Below are positions 18,301 to 26,622 of a stretch of 64,000 nt of DNA, piece after piece. The notes under the pieces were generated by a model that worked only from the letters and a program-made list of their open reading frames with translations, had not been told where the DNA came from and did not search any database. The stretch comes from an uncultured Bacteroidales bacterium (GTDB lineage Bacteria; Bacteroidota; Bacteroidia; Bacteroidales; Bacteroidaceae): assembly GCA_902779165.1 (NCBI GenBank), contig CACZAN010000001.1, positions 62,001 through 126,000 of the forward strand. The letters are read 5' to 3'. Both the position numbers and the translations under genes were made by a program. Each line of letters begins with the position of its first letter. The stretch's first letter is position 1.

Positions 18301-19371
18301 GGTATTCGCCACCGTGATGGTGGGGGTATCATCTACATAGGATGTGTAATCATTAACACTACTGCTTTGGAAACCAGAAGTATCAAACGTGGGCTGGAAC
18401 TTATTGATGACCGTGAACTGGCGCGTAGCCTCCACAGCATTATATTCGTTGTTACCTGCCTGACGCGCCGTAATCGTGATGGCATCAACTGATGCTTTCA
18501 CGCCCGTAACATCACCGCTGCTATTCACCGTTGCCACACTGGGGCTGTTGCTCGTATAGGTCACTGCCAACCCAGTTGCGGATCCCGAGACAGCAGATTT
18601 TGCAGTAGCCGCTGCCAGGCCTGTATGCGTAATACCCGCTACCACATTCGGGTTGTATGGATCCTGCGTCCACGTCAATGTCTGATTAGCCTTGAACCAG
18701 GCATACAAGGTAAGGCTCGCTTCGGTGCCAACGGATGTATTGTTTATCGTAGGCGTATATTTAGCCGAGGTCGACACCAGAGTGGTGTCTGTACCTACTA
18801 TGCTGAACCATCCTTCGAATGTACAATTAGCATTTGGTGTGGCCGTAAAGGTGGCTGTAGTAGACTTTGATGTATTGCCCACATCACCAAGAATCTTTGA
18901 TGTCACAGTGGCCGTCGTCGTACCATAGCTTCCATTAATTGTATTGGCGGTGGCAGAGAACTTGAAGACAGGTTTGAAAAGGGCGTAGTAAGTTGCAGAA
19001 GTAGGGGAGTTCTCAGTTGTTGATGATGCTGTTATTTCAACAATATACGGTATACTTGTTGATAAAGCGGTGCCAGTACAATTCTGATCATTAAACCAAC
19101 CGACAAATTCATACCCGCTATTGGCCTGTGCATATAGATAGTATTTATGCTTAGGTTCACTTTTTGCTTCTTCAGAATTAGTTGCTGATGATGTAGTATT
19201 ATACGTTGATGGAGTAGCCTGAGTTTTACTTACATAAACCTTACCATTACCTACGGCATTTGCTGTTGCCTTGGAGTAATACGTATTGTTACCGGCCAAT
19301 GCCGACATACTGAACATGGTGAGCATCACCACGAACAAACCTAAAAACCTTAAATGAATCATTCTACTCAT
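15322..19371 (-). CDS. Large secreted Ig-like repeat protein with T9SS-like tail
   Basis: The product (about 1349 residues from the ATG at 19371) has a signal peptide (MSRMIHLRFLGLFVVMLTMF, cut after SALA). The first 220 residues hold InlB-like units with GWF motifs (EFVGWFNDQNC, FEGWFSIVG). Residues about 230-1150 are a train of Big_2-like Ig domains, seen as repeated T.S.P..A.V....V.G....TIT..Q.G...Y......F.V patterns. The tail contains LYDLSGRRI and RGIYVRGGRRVVVK, a short T9SS sorting signal. It is probably a surface adhesin or stalk. The open frame extends to a TTG at 19380, but the ATG at 19371 gives the better start. It follows the DUF4105 gene by a few bases, so the two are probably co-translated. 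Confidence 0.85.
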   Translation of the reverse strand: MSRMIHLRFLGLFVVMLTMFSMSALAGNNTYYSKATANAVGNGKVYVSKTQATPSTYNTTSSATNSEEAKSEPKHKYYLYAQANSGYEFVGWFNDQNCTGTALSTSIPYIVEITASSTTENSPTSATYYALFKPVFKFSATANTINGSYGTTTATVTSKILGDVGNTSKSTTATFTATPNANCTFEGWFSIVGTDTTLVSTSAKYTPTINNTSVGTEASLTLYAWFKANQTLTWTQDPYNPNVVAGITHTGLAAATAKSAVSGSATGLAVTYTSNSPSVATVNSSGDVTGVKASVDAITITARQAGNNEYNAVEATRQFTVINKFQPTFDTSGFQSSSVNDYTSYVDDTPTITVANTTSGFTYVSSDPTVVSISKSGNVITLTALKVGSSTVTLNDPGNTTHYSASATYNITVAKVPNGLAASLASLTANPDGTIAVTFTGKNNTGTAIVGTITNQVLSSSVNNGSDVITYADGVITAKNAGAAKITFTQAATDKYAAWTSSTYDITVTKLSNPISITLAGGSATNIKLKYGATASLSYTYANTTGAAPTVTRTSGSFTTYSSGTITAGSTQGTDIYEIRQAETYKYEAGLASFTIRVNNSDEKEGYVLYEEAEESHTPTSTQGTYFSEHTLNGPGEILSFKAHRSVAGVTKLEVQCYVNGSWQTGDNAAMYTESLSTSYGGDITCDIPESATKIRFFLRVGSTLKHCIKDVKVTRKTYVRASSDRTAFGTVYTDVTPKPTATITVNYSSTNGGNISINSNNSHFVPSITSISVQSEKTATSSQGTTYICGVDGTKTFTVTYTPDPDHLGPESATITIGDLFYSQTITLTATAAKRANTLAIIEDQSVKVDDVIANVYSSKNSDATITPTIENITGENVITYNLSTNKITAVGAGTARLTLTQPATDYYYGATKSVVLTVNKYDQTLTWDYDLDEAARTLEVGVSPVLTTNTATGSPTGLAVTYSSSNPTALEVDVETGALTAKGGGANIIITATQAGNYKYNAASITRSFNVIKRDYVTVYTSLTDGTNLFPLGGDNITIRPDALITESALTIADETIVSASFSSNTFTLTALKEGTTTVRLVREQTDDFYALDVTYTIQVVKPVLVLNPTETPVIEFSEYGTVTLSRTLPAGYSSLALPFSTTVAALTGRAANADDWVAQLETVTYSQADGYTLHFNKVTDGDITANQPYILHLGATVTNPTWTNVEVEEAEETTVEAKAGYGNNVGAAGIFSDWSMTSNFNPEMSMSGRYGVVNGAGALKKGGSTATLKAFSAYIEGPASSAGVKVQSAFTDEWGVTTYIKGLPDEGAESEACGDELYDLSGRRIDSRQQPTRGIYVRGGRRVVVK

Positions 19372-19382
19372 AATCAACAAAT

Positions 19383-20519
19383 TTAAGATATATTGGTTCC
19401 GCTTTTTAATTTGATTTCAACATTACATACTGCCATTGCTGTGGCAAGCACCAAATGAGCATTATCCACAATCTGATGAGGATAAACCAACATGGCTAAT
19501 ACCCATACAATACATACTGCGGCAAATGGCAACGTCCACCATTTTCTCCACTTCCAAAATAGAAATGGCAGGGGGCAGAATGGTATAATAAGCCAGTTCC
19601 ATTGTGTACATGTCAAATTGGAGATTAGTACCAAATATAGTACAAAAAGACCAAGAAGAAAACATGGTATGAGGACAATTGCCCTGAAATATACCTTATG
19701 CAAAAAGAAATTGGCGATTGACAATACCAGTATGACCAGCGACAACAAAAAGGGCGTTACCTTAGCTGGTTCTACGAGCTTGGTTGTCCGCTGCAGTTCG
19801 TTACAATCGTCTTTCAATAGCGGAACACCGAAAGCATGGGCTCCCTGTAACACTTCTAACAAATCGGATGGAATCATAACCTTGCGAGTGTTCGCTACGT
19901 TCAAATCATTAGCTTCGCCACCTATGAAAGTACTTGCAAAGAAAATATCCCATTCATTCACTAAACCTGCCCAAGCCATTTCCTTACGGGAACGACTGTA
20001 CTTCTCAGGCCATGGGGCATACACAAGGGTATCTTTTCCTATCGCTTCTTCCAGCCAGCTGAGCACAGAAACGGCGCAACCATGATTCATATAGTCGTAT
20101 GCTATTGGCGAGTACTCCAGCCGTCTGTCCATCTGTTCCCACAGGCGCTGTTTCACACGGATGGGAAGATTCAGCACATACTCTTTTACACCCCTACCTT
20201 CAGGTTTATACTGAGCCACGTATTCATCTGTTGGCACTGTCCGCACAGCCATCTTCAGCTTGCCAGCAAAGAAACGTAACACATTATGGCTGGCATCTTC
20301 TGCCTCGTAGCTGTAAATATAATCGAGCTCGTGAGTAGGACACTGAAGGCGTATACAAGCATGTCCAAGGGCAGAATATATTTTATCGCCAGGACTCGCC
20401 ATACATACAGAAGCTATCACAAAGTCCTCCGCCGGCTGCTGTACTATAGCAGTATCACCCTGTGCATAACAATGCAAGGGTAACAGCACAAGCAATAATA
20501 TATGACAGAGGCCTTTCAT
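19383..20519 (-). CDS. DUF4105-family membrane protein (Lnb N-terminal periplasmic domain)
   Basis: The 378-residue protein has a signal peptide (MKGLCHILLLVLLPLHCYAQ), a periplasmic domain at about 30-250 and about four to five hydrophobic segments from about 255 to 360 (FLLSLVILVLSIANFFLH, AIVLIPCFLLGLFVLYLVL, LPFAAVCIVWVLAML). GDKIYSALGHACIRLQ with its conserved His and the later DYMNHGCAVSV (His-Gly-Cys) match the DUF4105/NlpC-P60-like fold, whose Cys/His arrangement suggests a peptidase or transpeptidase-type activity; the substrate is unknown. It sits directly upstream of the Ig-like surface protein and downstream of a 10-bp-period array. Confidence 0.8.
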   Translation of the reverse strand: MKGLCHILLLVLLPLHCYAQGDTAIVQQPAEDFVIASVCMASPGDKIYSALGHACIRLQCPTHELDYIYSYEAEDASHNVLRFFAGKLKMAVRTVPTDEYVAQYKPEGRGVKEYVLNLPIRVKQRLWEQMDRRLEYSPIAYDYMNHGCAVSVLSWLEEAIGKDTLVYAPWPEKYSRSRKEMAWAGLVNEWDIFFASTFIGGEANDLNVANTRKVMIPSDLLEVLQGAHAFGVPLLKDDCNELQRTTKLVEPAKVTPFLLSLVILVLSIANFFLHKVYFRAIVLIPCFLLGLFVLYLVLISNLTCTQWNWLIIPFCPLPFLFWKWRKWWTLPFAAVCIVWVLAMLVYPHQIVDNAHLVLATAMAVCNVEIKLKSGTNIS

Positions 20520-20579
20520 TTCCTTCTCTTAAGGTATTTATGTAGTAGCTTTTGCTTTATTAATTCTTTTTTTCTTTTA

Positions 20580-20639
20580 CTAGGTAGGACTAGGTAATCC
20601 TATGTAATCTTAGGGGGAGCTAGGCTATCCTAGGGGACC
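20580..20639. repeat. 10-bp-period array, 6 units, downstream of the four-helix gene
   Basis: Six 10-bp units in exact register start at 20580: CTAGGTAGGA, CTAGGTAATC, CTATGTAATC, TTAGGGGGAG, CTAGGCTATC, CTAGGGGACC. The block TTTCTTTTACTAGGTAG (20571-20587) is identical over 17 bases to 21305-21321 beside the other array. It lies between the four-helix stop and the DUF4105 start. Confidence 0.85.
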
Positions 20640-20647
20640 AAGGTCCT

Positions 20648-21298
20648 TTATAGTTTCCCGGCCTTTTTTTGTTCGGCGTACCAGGTGCGCCATTTGTTTA
20701 CTTCGGCCTCCAGTTCCGCTACGCGGGCTTTAAGGGCCGTTATTTCTTGGTTTTGCGTCTGACGGCGGCCCAGGCGGGCGGCGGTCATGCGCTCTTTTAG
20801 TCCGCCATCCTCAACAAACTTTTTTTCGAGGTGGTGCAGGTAGCCAATCATCATACGGTCTACCTGATGGGTGAGGGTCAGCCCCAGATTGGCCATCTCC
20901 TCATCGGTTCCTTCATCAACAATTTTCTTATATGCTTCCGCTTTATTGTTCTTCCGCGTGAACTCCATCATAGCAGTATAACGTGGATGGTCTTTAGTCC
21001 AACGCAGGTGGCGCGTATCCAAGTAGTCTTCGTAATCCTCACGCAGTTCCTTCAGGCTGGCGCGTGCTACATTTACCAGTTCCAATTCCATACGCGTGCT
21101 GGTCATACTGTCGGCAGAACCTTCCACTATGTTCTGCTTGCCAGAGCGCGCTGCCTGAACCATCTGATCAATAGTGCGGTCGCCCCGATGCAAATAGCGT
21201 TTGGCGAAGGCGTAGGTCAACAGGTAAAGTACCACAGACTTCTGGTAGAAGTAGAGGCCCTCCCAGTTGGGCTCAGGTTTTAGAAATATGAACTTCAT
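20648..21298 (-). CDS. Four-helix-bundle protein (four helix bundle suffix type)
   Basis: The 216-residue, mostly helical protein contains the four-helix-bundle core related to 23S rRNA intervening-sequence proteins: GDRTIDQMVQAARSGKQNIV and EGSADSMTSTRMELELVNVA at about 40-80, then RASLKELREDYEDYLDTRHL at about 79-98. A second helical part (about 105-165) and a C-terminal coiled coil (EITALKARVAELEAEVNKW) follow; the organisation fits the 'four helix bundle suffix domain' group. Molecular function is unknown; relatives include the Avd accessory proteins of diversity-generating retroelements, but no reverse transcriptase is nearby. It is bracketed on both sides by 10-bp-period arrays and separates lipoprotein genes from the DUF4105 gene, which suggests an inserted unit. 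Confidence 0.8.
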   Translation of the reverse strand: MKFIFLKPEPNWEGLYFYQKSVVLYLLTYAFAKRYLHRGDRTIDQMVQAARSGKQNIVEGSADSMTSTRMELELVNVARASLKELREDYEDYLDTRHLRWTKDHPRYTAMMEFTRKNNKAEAYKKIVDEGTDEEMANLGLTLTHQVDRMMIGYLHHLEKKFVEDGGLKERMTAARLGRRQTQNQEITALKARVAELEAEVNKWRTWYAEQKKAGKL

Positions 21299-21313
21299 TT
21301 CTTCTTTCTTTTA

Positions 21314-21393
21314 CTAGGTAGTCCTAGGTTGTCTTAGGAAGTCCTAGGGAATCTTAGGTTATCCTAGGCTGTCCTATGGAATCCTACGTGGTC
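21314..21393. repeat. 10-bp-period array, 8 units, upstream of the four-helix gene
   Basis: Eight 10-bp units in exact register follow YTAGGNNRTC or close to it: CTAGGTAGTC, CTAGGTTGTC, TTAGGAAGTC, CTAGGGAATC, TTAGGTTATC, CTAGGCTGTC, CTATGGAATC, CTACGTGGTC. A ninth partial unit (TTAG) forms the stop codon of the lipoprotein gene at 21394. The array ends 15 nt before the four-helix ATG, so it occupies that gene's promoter/leader region. Confidence 0.88.
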
Positions 21394-22236
21394 TTAGTCG
21401 AATGTTCCCTCATAGTCTTCTCCTCCGATGATGGGAATTACTTCGCCGGTGACGGAGTTGGCGGTGAGGGTGATGACAGTGTGGCGACCGGCAGCTACGG
21501 TGATGGTGCCTGTGGCACCGCGGATGTCGGTGACTTGACTGCCGGATTTTGCGTCGGCAGTGATGGAGTAGGACAGGGTACCGTTGGCCGGGACGTCGAA
21601 GTAGGTGACGGTCGGCAGTCCATAGGTGGACTGACCGATGGTGGCTTCTGCGGCAGTGGCGGCATCCGTGATGGTGACGCTGCGAGTGCCGTTGGTGATG
21701 GTGATGCGTGGCAGCTCGTACTTCGCGGAGAAGGTGTTGTCGAGTGCCACAGTGACCTTAGCATTTGTCGGGGTGCCGAGGTCGATACTGGTAGTGGCGA
21801 CGCCACCTTGTGTGATGGTGAATTGTGTGGAGGTGCCGCTGTAGGCGGGTGCTCCTGCACCGTTTGTGGGTGCTGAGATAGTGGTCTTCGTGGTGGCGGT
21901 GAGTGTATAGGTGCCAGCCTCGAAGATGGCGGCGAAACGGTGATGCCCGTTGCCATCAACGCCGTCGTTGGTGAATGTGAGGGGCAGATTGGCGATGGAT
22001 TCGCCGCTGGTGGTCTGACCCGTAAGGGTGAAATCCAGCGATGAGATGTCCGTGAGCTGTGTGCTGCGCGTCTCGATATATACCTCAGGATCAGAGGATA
22101 ATGAAAGCACGATACGCCCCCTGCTCTCCACCTCAGCCGTAGTGGGGCTGGGGCGGAGGTCATCCTGCTGCTGGCAGCTGACGAGGGTCAGCATTGCCAG
22201 CAACAGAATAGGCATTATGAAACGTATGTGCGTCAT
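21394..22236 (-). CDS. DUF4493-like lipoprotein
   Basis: From the ATG at 22236 the product has about 280 residues: a lipoprotein signal MTHIRFIMPILLLAMLTLVS with lipobox Cys next, then a QQQDDLRPSP linker. The first beta domain starts GRIVLSLSSDPEVYIETRST, the beginning typical of DUF4493-type lipoproteins. A second half (TKYELP-like strands, ITNGTRSVTITDAA) repeats the arrangement of its neighbours. An upstream ATG at 22257 is in frame but lies only 16 nt from the preceding stop and lacks signal-peptide character. Probably a cell-surface lipoprotein; partner unknown. It is the last lipoprotein of the run. Confidence 0.75.
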   Translation of the reverse strand: MTHIRFIMPILLLAMLTLVSCQQQDDLRPSPTTAEVESRGRIVLSLSSDPEVYIETRSTQLTDISSLDFTLTGQTTSGESIANLPLTFTNDGVDGNGHHRFAAIFEAGTYTLTATTKTTISAPTNGAGAPAYSGTSTQFTITQGGVATTSIDLGTPTNAKVTVALDNTFSAKYELPRITITNGTRSVTITDAATAAEATIGQSTYGLPTVTYFDVPANGTLSYSITADAKSGSQVTDIRGATGTITVAAGRHTVITLTANSVTGEVIPIIGGEDYEGTFD

Positions 22237-22273
22237 CGCTGGGTCTGTGAGGGACATTCAGCAGAGCTGATTA

Positions 22274-23098
22274 TTAATTTGTAGCTTGATTACCAGTTGC
22301 ACCGTCGATGGTGATGTCCTTTCCTTCTCCATCTGTGAATCCAACGGTCGTAATGGTTAAGGTCAGTTTACCATTGCTGTTCAACATGATATTGATATTT
22401 TTCTGTGTACCATTGGCTCCTAATGTAATGCTTCCAGTAATAGCTTCTCGATCTGCACCATTGAATTTGTAAGACAAGGAGTAATTAACAGTAGAACCAC
22501 CCTCATAATAAGCATAATTGCCAGATGTTCCTGAATTGAAAGTCAAACTGCGAGCTCCTTGAGTGGCAACAAGTGAGTATGATGCTTGATTCACTCCTTC
22601 GATTGTCTCATAGGCAACGTCTGTGAAAGACTTGTCGAACGAAACGCTAAGGCGTGCATTCTTAGCTTTTCCACATGCAATAGAAACTGGTGTAGATTTA
22701 CCTTTAACAACGTTCACCGTTGTAGAACCCGTATAATAGGGAGCACCCCAGTTGGAGTTCTGGCTCAGTGCTGTTGATAAATCTGCGTAATTGCTGGCGG
22801 TGACGGTATAAGGATTCTTTTCGTCATTTGCTTCGAATGCATGTTCATTGAGTTTATCAGCTTTGCAGGTATATCCACTTGTTGCATCTTTGGCTGTCAC
22901 TGTGACATCCCAAGTAGAAAGGTCACTAACTTGTGTCGGGTCTGGGTCTGCGCGAGATACAAGAATGGCTTCTGTTGTGACTCCATCGAGAGACAGGTAG
23001 CCGTATCCCACTTCGGGATTCATTTCAGAATCAGAGCTGCAAGCCGTGAAGGCGGTGGCGGCGAGGGCCAGAGCAGCGAGGGAAAAATACTTTTTCAT
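22274..23098 (-). CDS. DUF4493-like lipoprotein
   Basis: The 274-residue product begins MKKYFSLAALALAATAFTAC, a lipoprotein signal with TAC as lipobox end. The mature part starts GYLSLDGVTTEAILVSRADP, the DUF4493 opening, followed by VTVTAKDATSGYTC and a YYTGSTTVNVVKGKSTPVSI strand pair, features shared with the neighbouring lipoproteins. A Gly-poor linker before the last 90 residues separates a second beta domain. It is followed after 16-37 nt by the next lipoprotein gene in the same direction. Confidence 0.78.
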   Translation of the reverse strand: MKKYFSLAALALAATAFTACSSDSEMNPEVGYGYLSLDGVTTEAILVSRADPDPTQVSDLSTWDVTVTAKDATSGYTCKADKLNEHAFEANDEKNPYTVTASNYADLSTALSQNSNWGAPYYTGSTTVNVVKGKSTPVSIACGKAKNARLSVSFDKSFTDVAYETIEGVNQASYSLVATQGARSLTFNSGTSGNYAYYEGGSTVNYSLSYKFNGADREAITGSITLGANGTQKNINIMLNSNGKLTLTITTVGFTDGEGKDITIDGATGNQATN

Positions 23099-23151
23099 AA
23101 TGCTTTTTGTTTTTTAGGGGTTATTACTTAATAATTATCTTTATACTTTTA

Positions 23152-23946
23152 TTAGATACTTTCATCAATGACGAGATTTTCATCAGTGTTGGTGAACTCA
23201 GTATCAATGGTGATATTTATCCCCATTGTACCCGTCGGGTCTTCAGCATTGAGTTTGACATAAAGTCGGGTGATCTTGCCGGCCTGCAGGGTGAGAGTGC
23301 GGGTGAGGCGGGCTGTGCCGTCCCAACCAGCGGATGCGGAGATGATGACGGGAAGGGTGTGGGTGCCTGTTGCGGCATCCGTGTTGTAGTAGGCAATGGC
23401 CGTTGTGGCATTAGCGGCATTGAACTTCAGGGCACGACGGTCGTCGGTGGTGACGGCGTATTCGGTGAAGTAATCTGTGAAACTCTGATCGAAGACCACA
23501 CAGAGTCCGGCATTTGCCATAGCACAGGGCACAGTGACATGTTTCGTCTCATTGGACTTGATGGCGAAAGGCTCTGAGTATCCAGCATAACGTCGGGCAC
23601 CGAATCCGCTGTTGTTGCTTTCAGCTTCTTCAGCGGTGATATCTTCTGCCATCACTATATATCCTTCGCCGAGTGGCTGTGTGCGGTCGGCTTGTGTGAT
23701 GGTGCTGTATGCTTTATGACTCCAAACGACCTCTTCATCCTGAGTTAGGGTGACATAGAACCCTGCTGCCTCGTCATCTGTCAGCTGATGCGCTTCGCGG
23801 GTGACGATCTCTGCCGATAGTCCGTCGGTAGCCAGACCGAAATCAAAGGTGCCGCGCGCTGTTGCGGGCTGTTCGGTCTCGGCGGTGCAGGCGGCCAGGA
23901 GCAAGGCTGCAAGGAGAGGGATGATATGTAGAAGTCTGTATCTCAT
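23152..23946 (-). CDS. DUF4493-like lipoprotein
   Basis: The 264-residue product has signal MRYRLLHIIPLLAALLLAAC with the lipobox Cys. The mature protein carries GTFDFGLATDGLSAEIVTRE, then YVTLTQDEEVVWSHKAYSTI and RRYAGYSEPFAIKSNETKHV, the same order of elements as the first domain of the 891-residue neighbour. A second beta domain ends with INITIDTEFTNTDENLVIDE. Its start codon directly follows the stop of the upstream gene with no gap, so translation is probably coupled. Confidence 0.78.
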   Translation of the reverse strand: MRYRLLHIIPLLAALLLAACTAETEQPATARGTFDFGLATDGLSAEIVTREAHQLTDDEAAGFYVTLTQDEEVVWSHKAYSTITQADRTQPLGEGYIVMAEDITAEEAESNNSGFGARRYAGYSEPFAIKSNETKHVTVPCAMANAGLCVVFDQSFTDYFTEYAVTTDDRRALKFNAANATTAIAYYNTDAATGTHTLPVIISASAGWDGTARLTRTLTLQAGKITRLYVKLNAEDPTGTMGINITIDTEFTNTDENLVIDESI

Positions 23947-26622
23947 TTATCTGTATTGGACTTTGACAGTGGTGATGCGGGCCCAGCCGCTAAGTTCTGT
24001 GCGTGCACCAACAGAGAACTGAAGGTAATTGGTGCTACCGCTGAACTGACTGTTAATGGATAGGCTGAAGTTGGCCGCTGTTGTACTTTTCTCGGGACTG
24101 GTTTGTTCCCAGACACTGCTTCCTCCGACGTACATTTTCAGAGTCTCGCGGTAGTAGATTATAACTTGGCGTGTATGCAAAGTTCCAGCTGCGGAAACTG
24201 TGGTGTTGATGTTCGCTGGCAGATAGAAGGATGGCGATTTAATGGTGGGATCTGCACCTGCGGTTCCTCCTTCGCCCAAAGCTACATTCCCGCTGTTCCA
24301 GTCGATCTTTCCACCTCCTTGTACTTCGGACCATGCGTGGTCGCCGGAGTTCCTCGGGGGAGTTGCAGTGTAGGGCAGACCTGTAATCTGTACGGTCTTG
24401 CTTGCCGCCTCTTTCTTGACGCCGTCGAAGGTGAGGGAGGCTGTGAGTGTATAGGCCTTCCAGTCTGTGACAGTGACATCGTTGAAGATGAAGATGCCGT
24501 TGGACTTGGATTTTAGAGAGGTCGAGAAACCTGTCTGACCCGTAGTGAACGTATAGTTGTTGTTATTGAGGATGGCGTTGGAGATACCCGTAACCGTCAG
24601 CGTTGGAGCGTAGATCACGTTGTTGGCGCACTTGTTGGCCTCGGTGGTGCTCTTCGTCACGCCATCACCTATATAATATGAATAGGAGGTGTAGGTGCTG
24701 AAGCTGACGTTGAATCGTGGGCTATCGGTGATGGAGAGCGGAAGGGTGGCAGTCTGCGTGGTGCCGTTGCTGCGGTCGAAGGTGTAGCTGATGGTGTAGT
24801 TGCCTTTGGGGAGGTATGGCCATGAAGCATCTGTCTCTGCAGAGATGAGGTCGCCAGTGCCGGAAAGGGTGCGGACAGTGGTGCCGTTGGCGTTCTTGAT
24901 GGTAGCTGTCCAGTTGCCTCCTTCGATAGGTGCTCCGGTGAGTTGAACCTTAGTGCCTTGAAGAATATCGTTGGAGTAGATGTGTTCGGCACTCACCGAA
25001 GGGGTGTTGATGAGGTCGATGGCACCGATGGAGTAGATGCGCCCCGCCTTTCCAGCAAGGGTTGTTGGAGAGGTCAGCGTGTAGCTCTTGCCGTCGCAGG
25101 CGAAGGTCAGGGTGAAGCCGCTCATCTGTCCTGGAGCTGCTGCAATGTAATACGTCCCGGCGTTGAATGTACTGTTATTCTTTGGCGGTAGTATGGTGAT
25201 AACCTTACTCTCTGTGGACCCGATGGTGGTCGTGGGAAGGTCGCCGCTGTAGTTGATATTGAGCTTGCCGGCAATGGGCGTAGTTGCTGTGAACTGGATG
25301 CTGCTGATCTTTCCTGCGGCGTATGCGGGAACGCTGAAGCGCAGCAGTTGGCAGGTGTTATAGAAGGTGACCTGCGAGGGACTGCCATCGAGGTTGCGTT
25401 CGCCCTTGGCCACAGAGATGTTCAGTGCTGAGGCGATGTTATCTGCTACTGCATACTGGGTAGAGGGCAGAGTGGCAGAGAGTGCAGAGGCGGAAGCAGC
25501 AGACTCGTCGGCGAGGTCATAAGGATAGATAGCTGCAAAGCTCGGTTTGCGGGGTGTCACCTTGCCGGAGAACTTCGTGCGTCCGTCGGCTCCGATTTCT
25601 GCGGTGAAGCTGTGCTTGGTGGCAGTGAAGTCATAGACGGCGATGACATCTGATGCTTCCCAGTTGACGATAGTTCCGTCGTTGCCGAGCACGGCACGTG
25701 TCTCGATAGCTGTGCCGTCGGCAGTATATGGTTCGTGTGAAGCGATGATTTCTGTAGATCCGTCCTCTACGGTGATGTCGTCTTCGGTGAAGTTGGCGAC
25801 ATCGTCAATATACATGACGCTCTCGTCGAGGGTGATGACGAAGTCGAAGTCGCTGCGCTCGTAGTTGAGGGTGATGCGGCTAACCTTGGATTTGCTGAGT
25901 TCCAAGGTTCCGGACTTCTCTATGGTTTTGGGGCCAACGGCTTTGATGGTGTAGCTGATGGTGTGATGCCCCTCCTCGTCGAGGTTGAAGTAGGCCGTTT
26001 TTCCTTCGGTGATGACTCCATCGACTTTCTTTCCGGCGGTGGTCGCATCGAAGACGATGGTGCGGTCGCCATCATGGATGGTGATGTCGTAGGAGGTGGT
26101 GAAGTATTCTGCTACGCTCTCGTCGAAGACAACATCGAAGCCAGCGTTGGCTACGGAGCAGCCAACACTGACGTCGGTGGTCTGTCCTGCCTTGATGGCG
26201 AAGGAGGCAGAGAGGCCTGCAAAACGCTTGCAGCCCCAGCCTTCGTCGAAGGTGATGGCTGTCTCCTCGGAGACGCTTTCTGCAAAGACCTTGTAGCCAT
26301 AACCTGCTGGGAGGCTGGTGTTGATATCCTTCAGCTTTGCGGTCTGACGGACGATATCGGAGCCTTTATAGATGGTGACGAGGAAGTTGTCGGCCTCTTC
26401 CTTGGTGATGACGGTGGAGGTGGAGCGGGTCGCCTTTTCTCCTGTCAGGGTCAGGGTGAAGGTGCCGAGGCTGTCGGTTTCTTCAACAGTTGGCTCCAAA
26501 GGTGTGGGGGTGTCGAGGTCGTTGGCGGAGCAGGCGGCTAACAACAGGAGTATGGAGGCTGTTGCCCAGGTGCTTATGCAACTGAGGAAACCTTTCTTTA
26601 TTATGGAGAGGATGCACTTCAT
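23947..26622 (-). CDS. Large DUF4493/fimbrillin-like lipoprotein
   Basis: The 891-residue lipoprotein has a signal ending ILLLLAAC. Residues about 45-290 are a DUF4493 domain (GTFTLTLTGEKATRSTSTVI; CKRFAGLSASFAIKAGQ; VANAGFDVVFDESV). Residues about 320-570 look like a fimbrillin-like (Mfa_like) domain, with ETRAVLGNDGTIVNWEASDV and later YYIAAAPGQMSGFTLTF. The remaining 320 residues form a module shared with the 608-residue gene at 27366 (WPYLPKGNYTISYTF against WPYLPQGNYKATYSI). Together they suggest a fimbria-like or cell-surface assembly component. The start overlaps the previous gene by 4 nt (ATGA). Confidence 0.8.
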   Translation of the reverse strand: MKCILSIIKKGFLSCISTWATASILLLLAACSANDLDTPTPLEPTVEETDSLGTFTLTLTGEKATRSTSTVITKEEADNFLVTIYKGSDIVRQTAKLKDINTSLPAGYGYKVFAESVSEETAITFDEGWGCKRFAGLSASFAIKAGQTTDVSVGCSVANAGFDVVFDESVAEYFTTSYDITIHDGDRTIVFDATTAGKKVDGVITEGKTAYFNLDEEGHHTISYTIKAVGPKTIEKSGTLELSKSKVSRITLNYERSDFDFVITLDESVMYIDDVANFTEDDITVEDGSTEIIASHEPYTADGTAIETRAVLGNDGTIVNWEASDVIAVYDFTATKHSFTAEIGADGRTKFSGKVTPRKPSFAAIYPYDLADESAASASALSATLPSTQYAVADNIASALNISVAKGERNLDGSPSQVTFYNTCQLLRFSVPAYAAGKISSIQFTATTPIAGKLNINYSGDLPTTTIGSTESKVITILPPKNNSTFNAGTYYIAAAPGQMSGFTLTFACDGKSYTLTSPTTLAGKAGRIYSIGAIDLINTPSVSAEHIYSNDILQGTKVQLTGAPIEGGNWTATIKNANGTTVRTLSGTGDLISAETDASWPYLPKGNYTISYTFDRSNGTTQTATLPLSITDSPRFNVSFSTYTSYSYYIGDGVTKSTTEANKCANNVIYAPTLTVTGISNAILNNNNYTFTTGQTGFSTSLKSKSNGIFIFNDVTVTDWKAYTLTASLTFDGVKKEAASKTVQITGLPYTATPPRNSGDHAWSEVQGGGKIDWNSGNVALGEGGTAGADPTIKSPSFYLPANINTTVSAAGTLHTRQVIIYYRETLKMYVGGSSVWEQTSPEKSTTAANFSLSINSQFSGSTNYLQFSVGARTELSGWARITTVKVQYR

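Noticed and set aside
20648-21298. Avd accessory gene of a diversity-generating retroelement
   Set aside because: The fold is related, but no reverse transcriptase, template or variable repeat is in the window.
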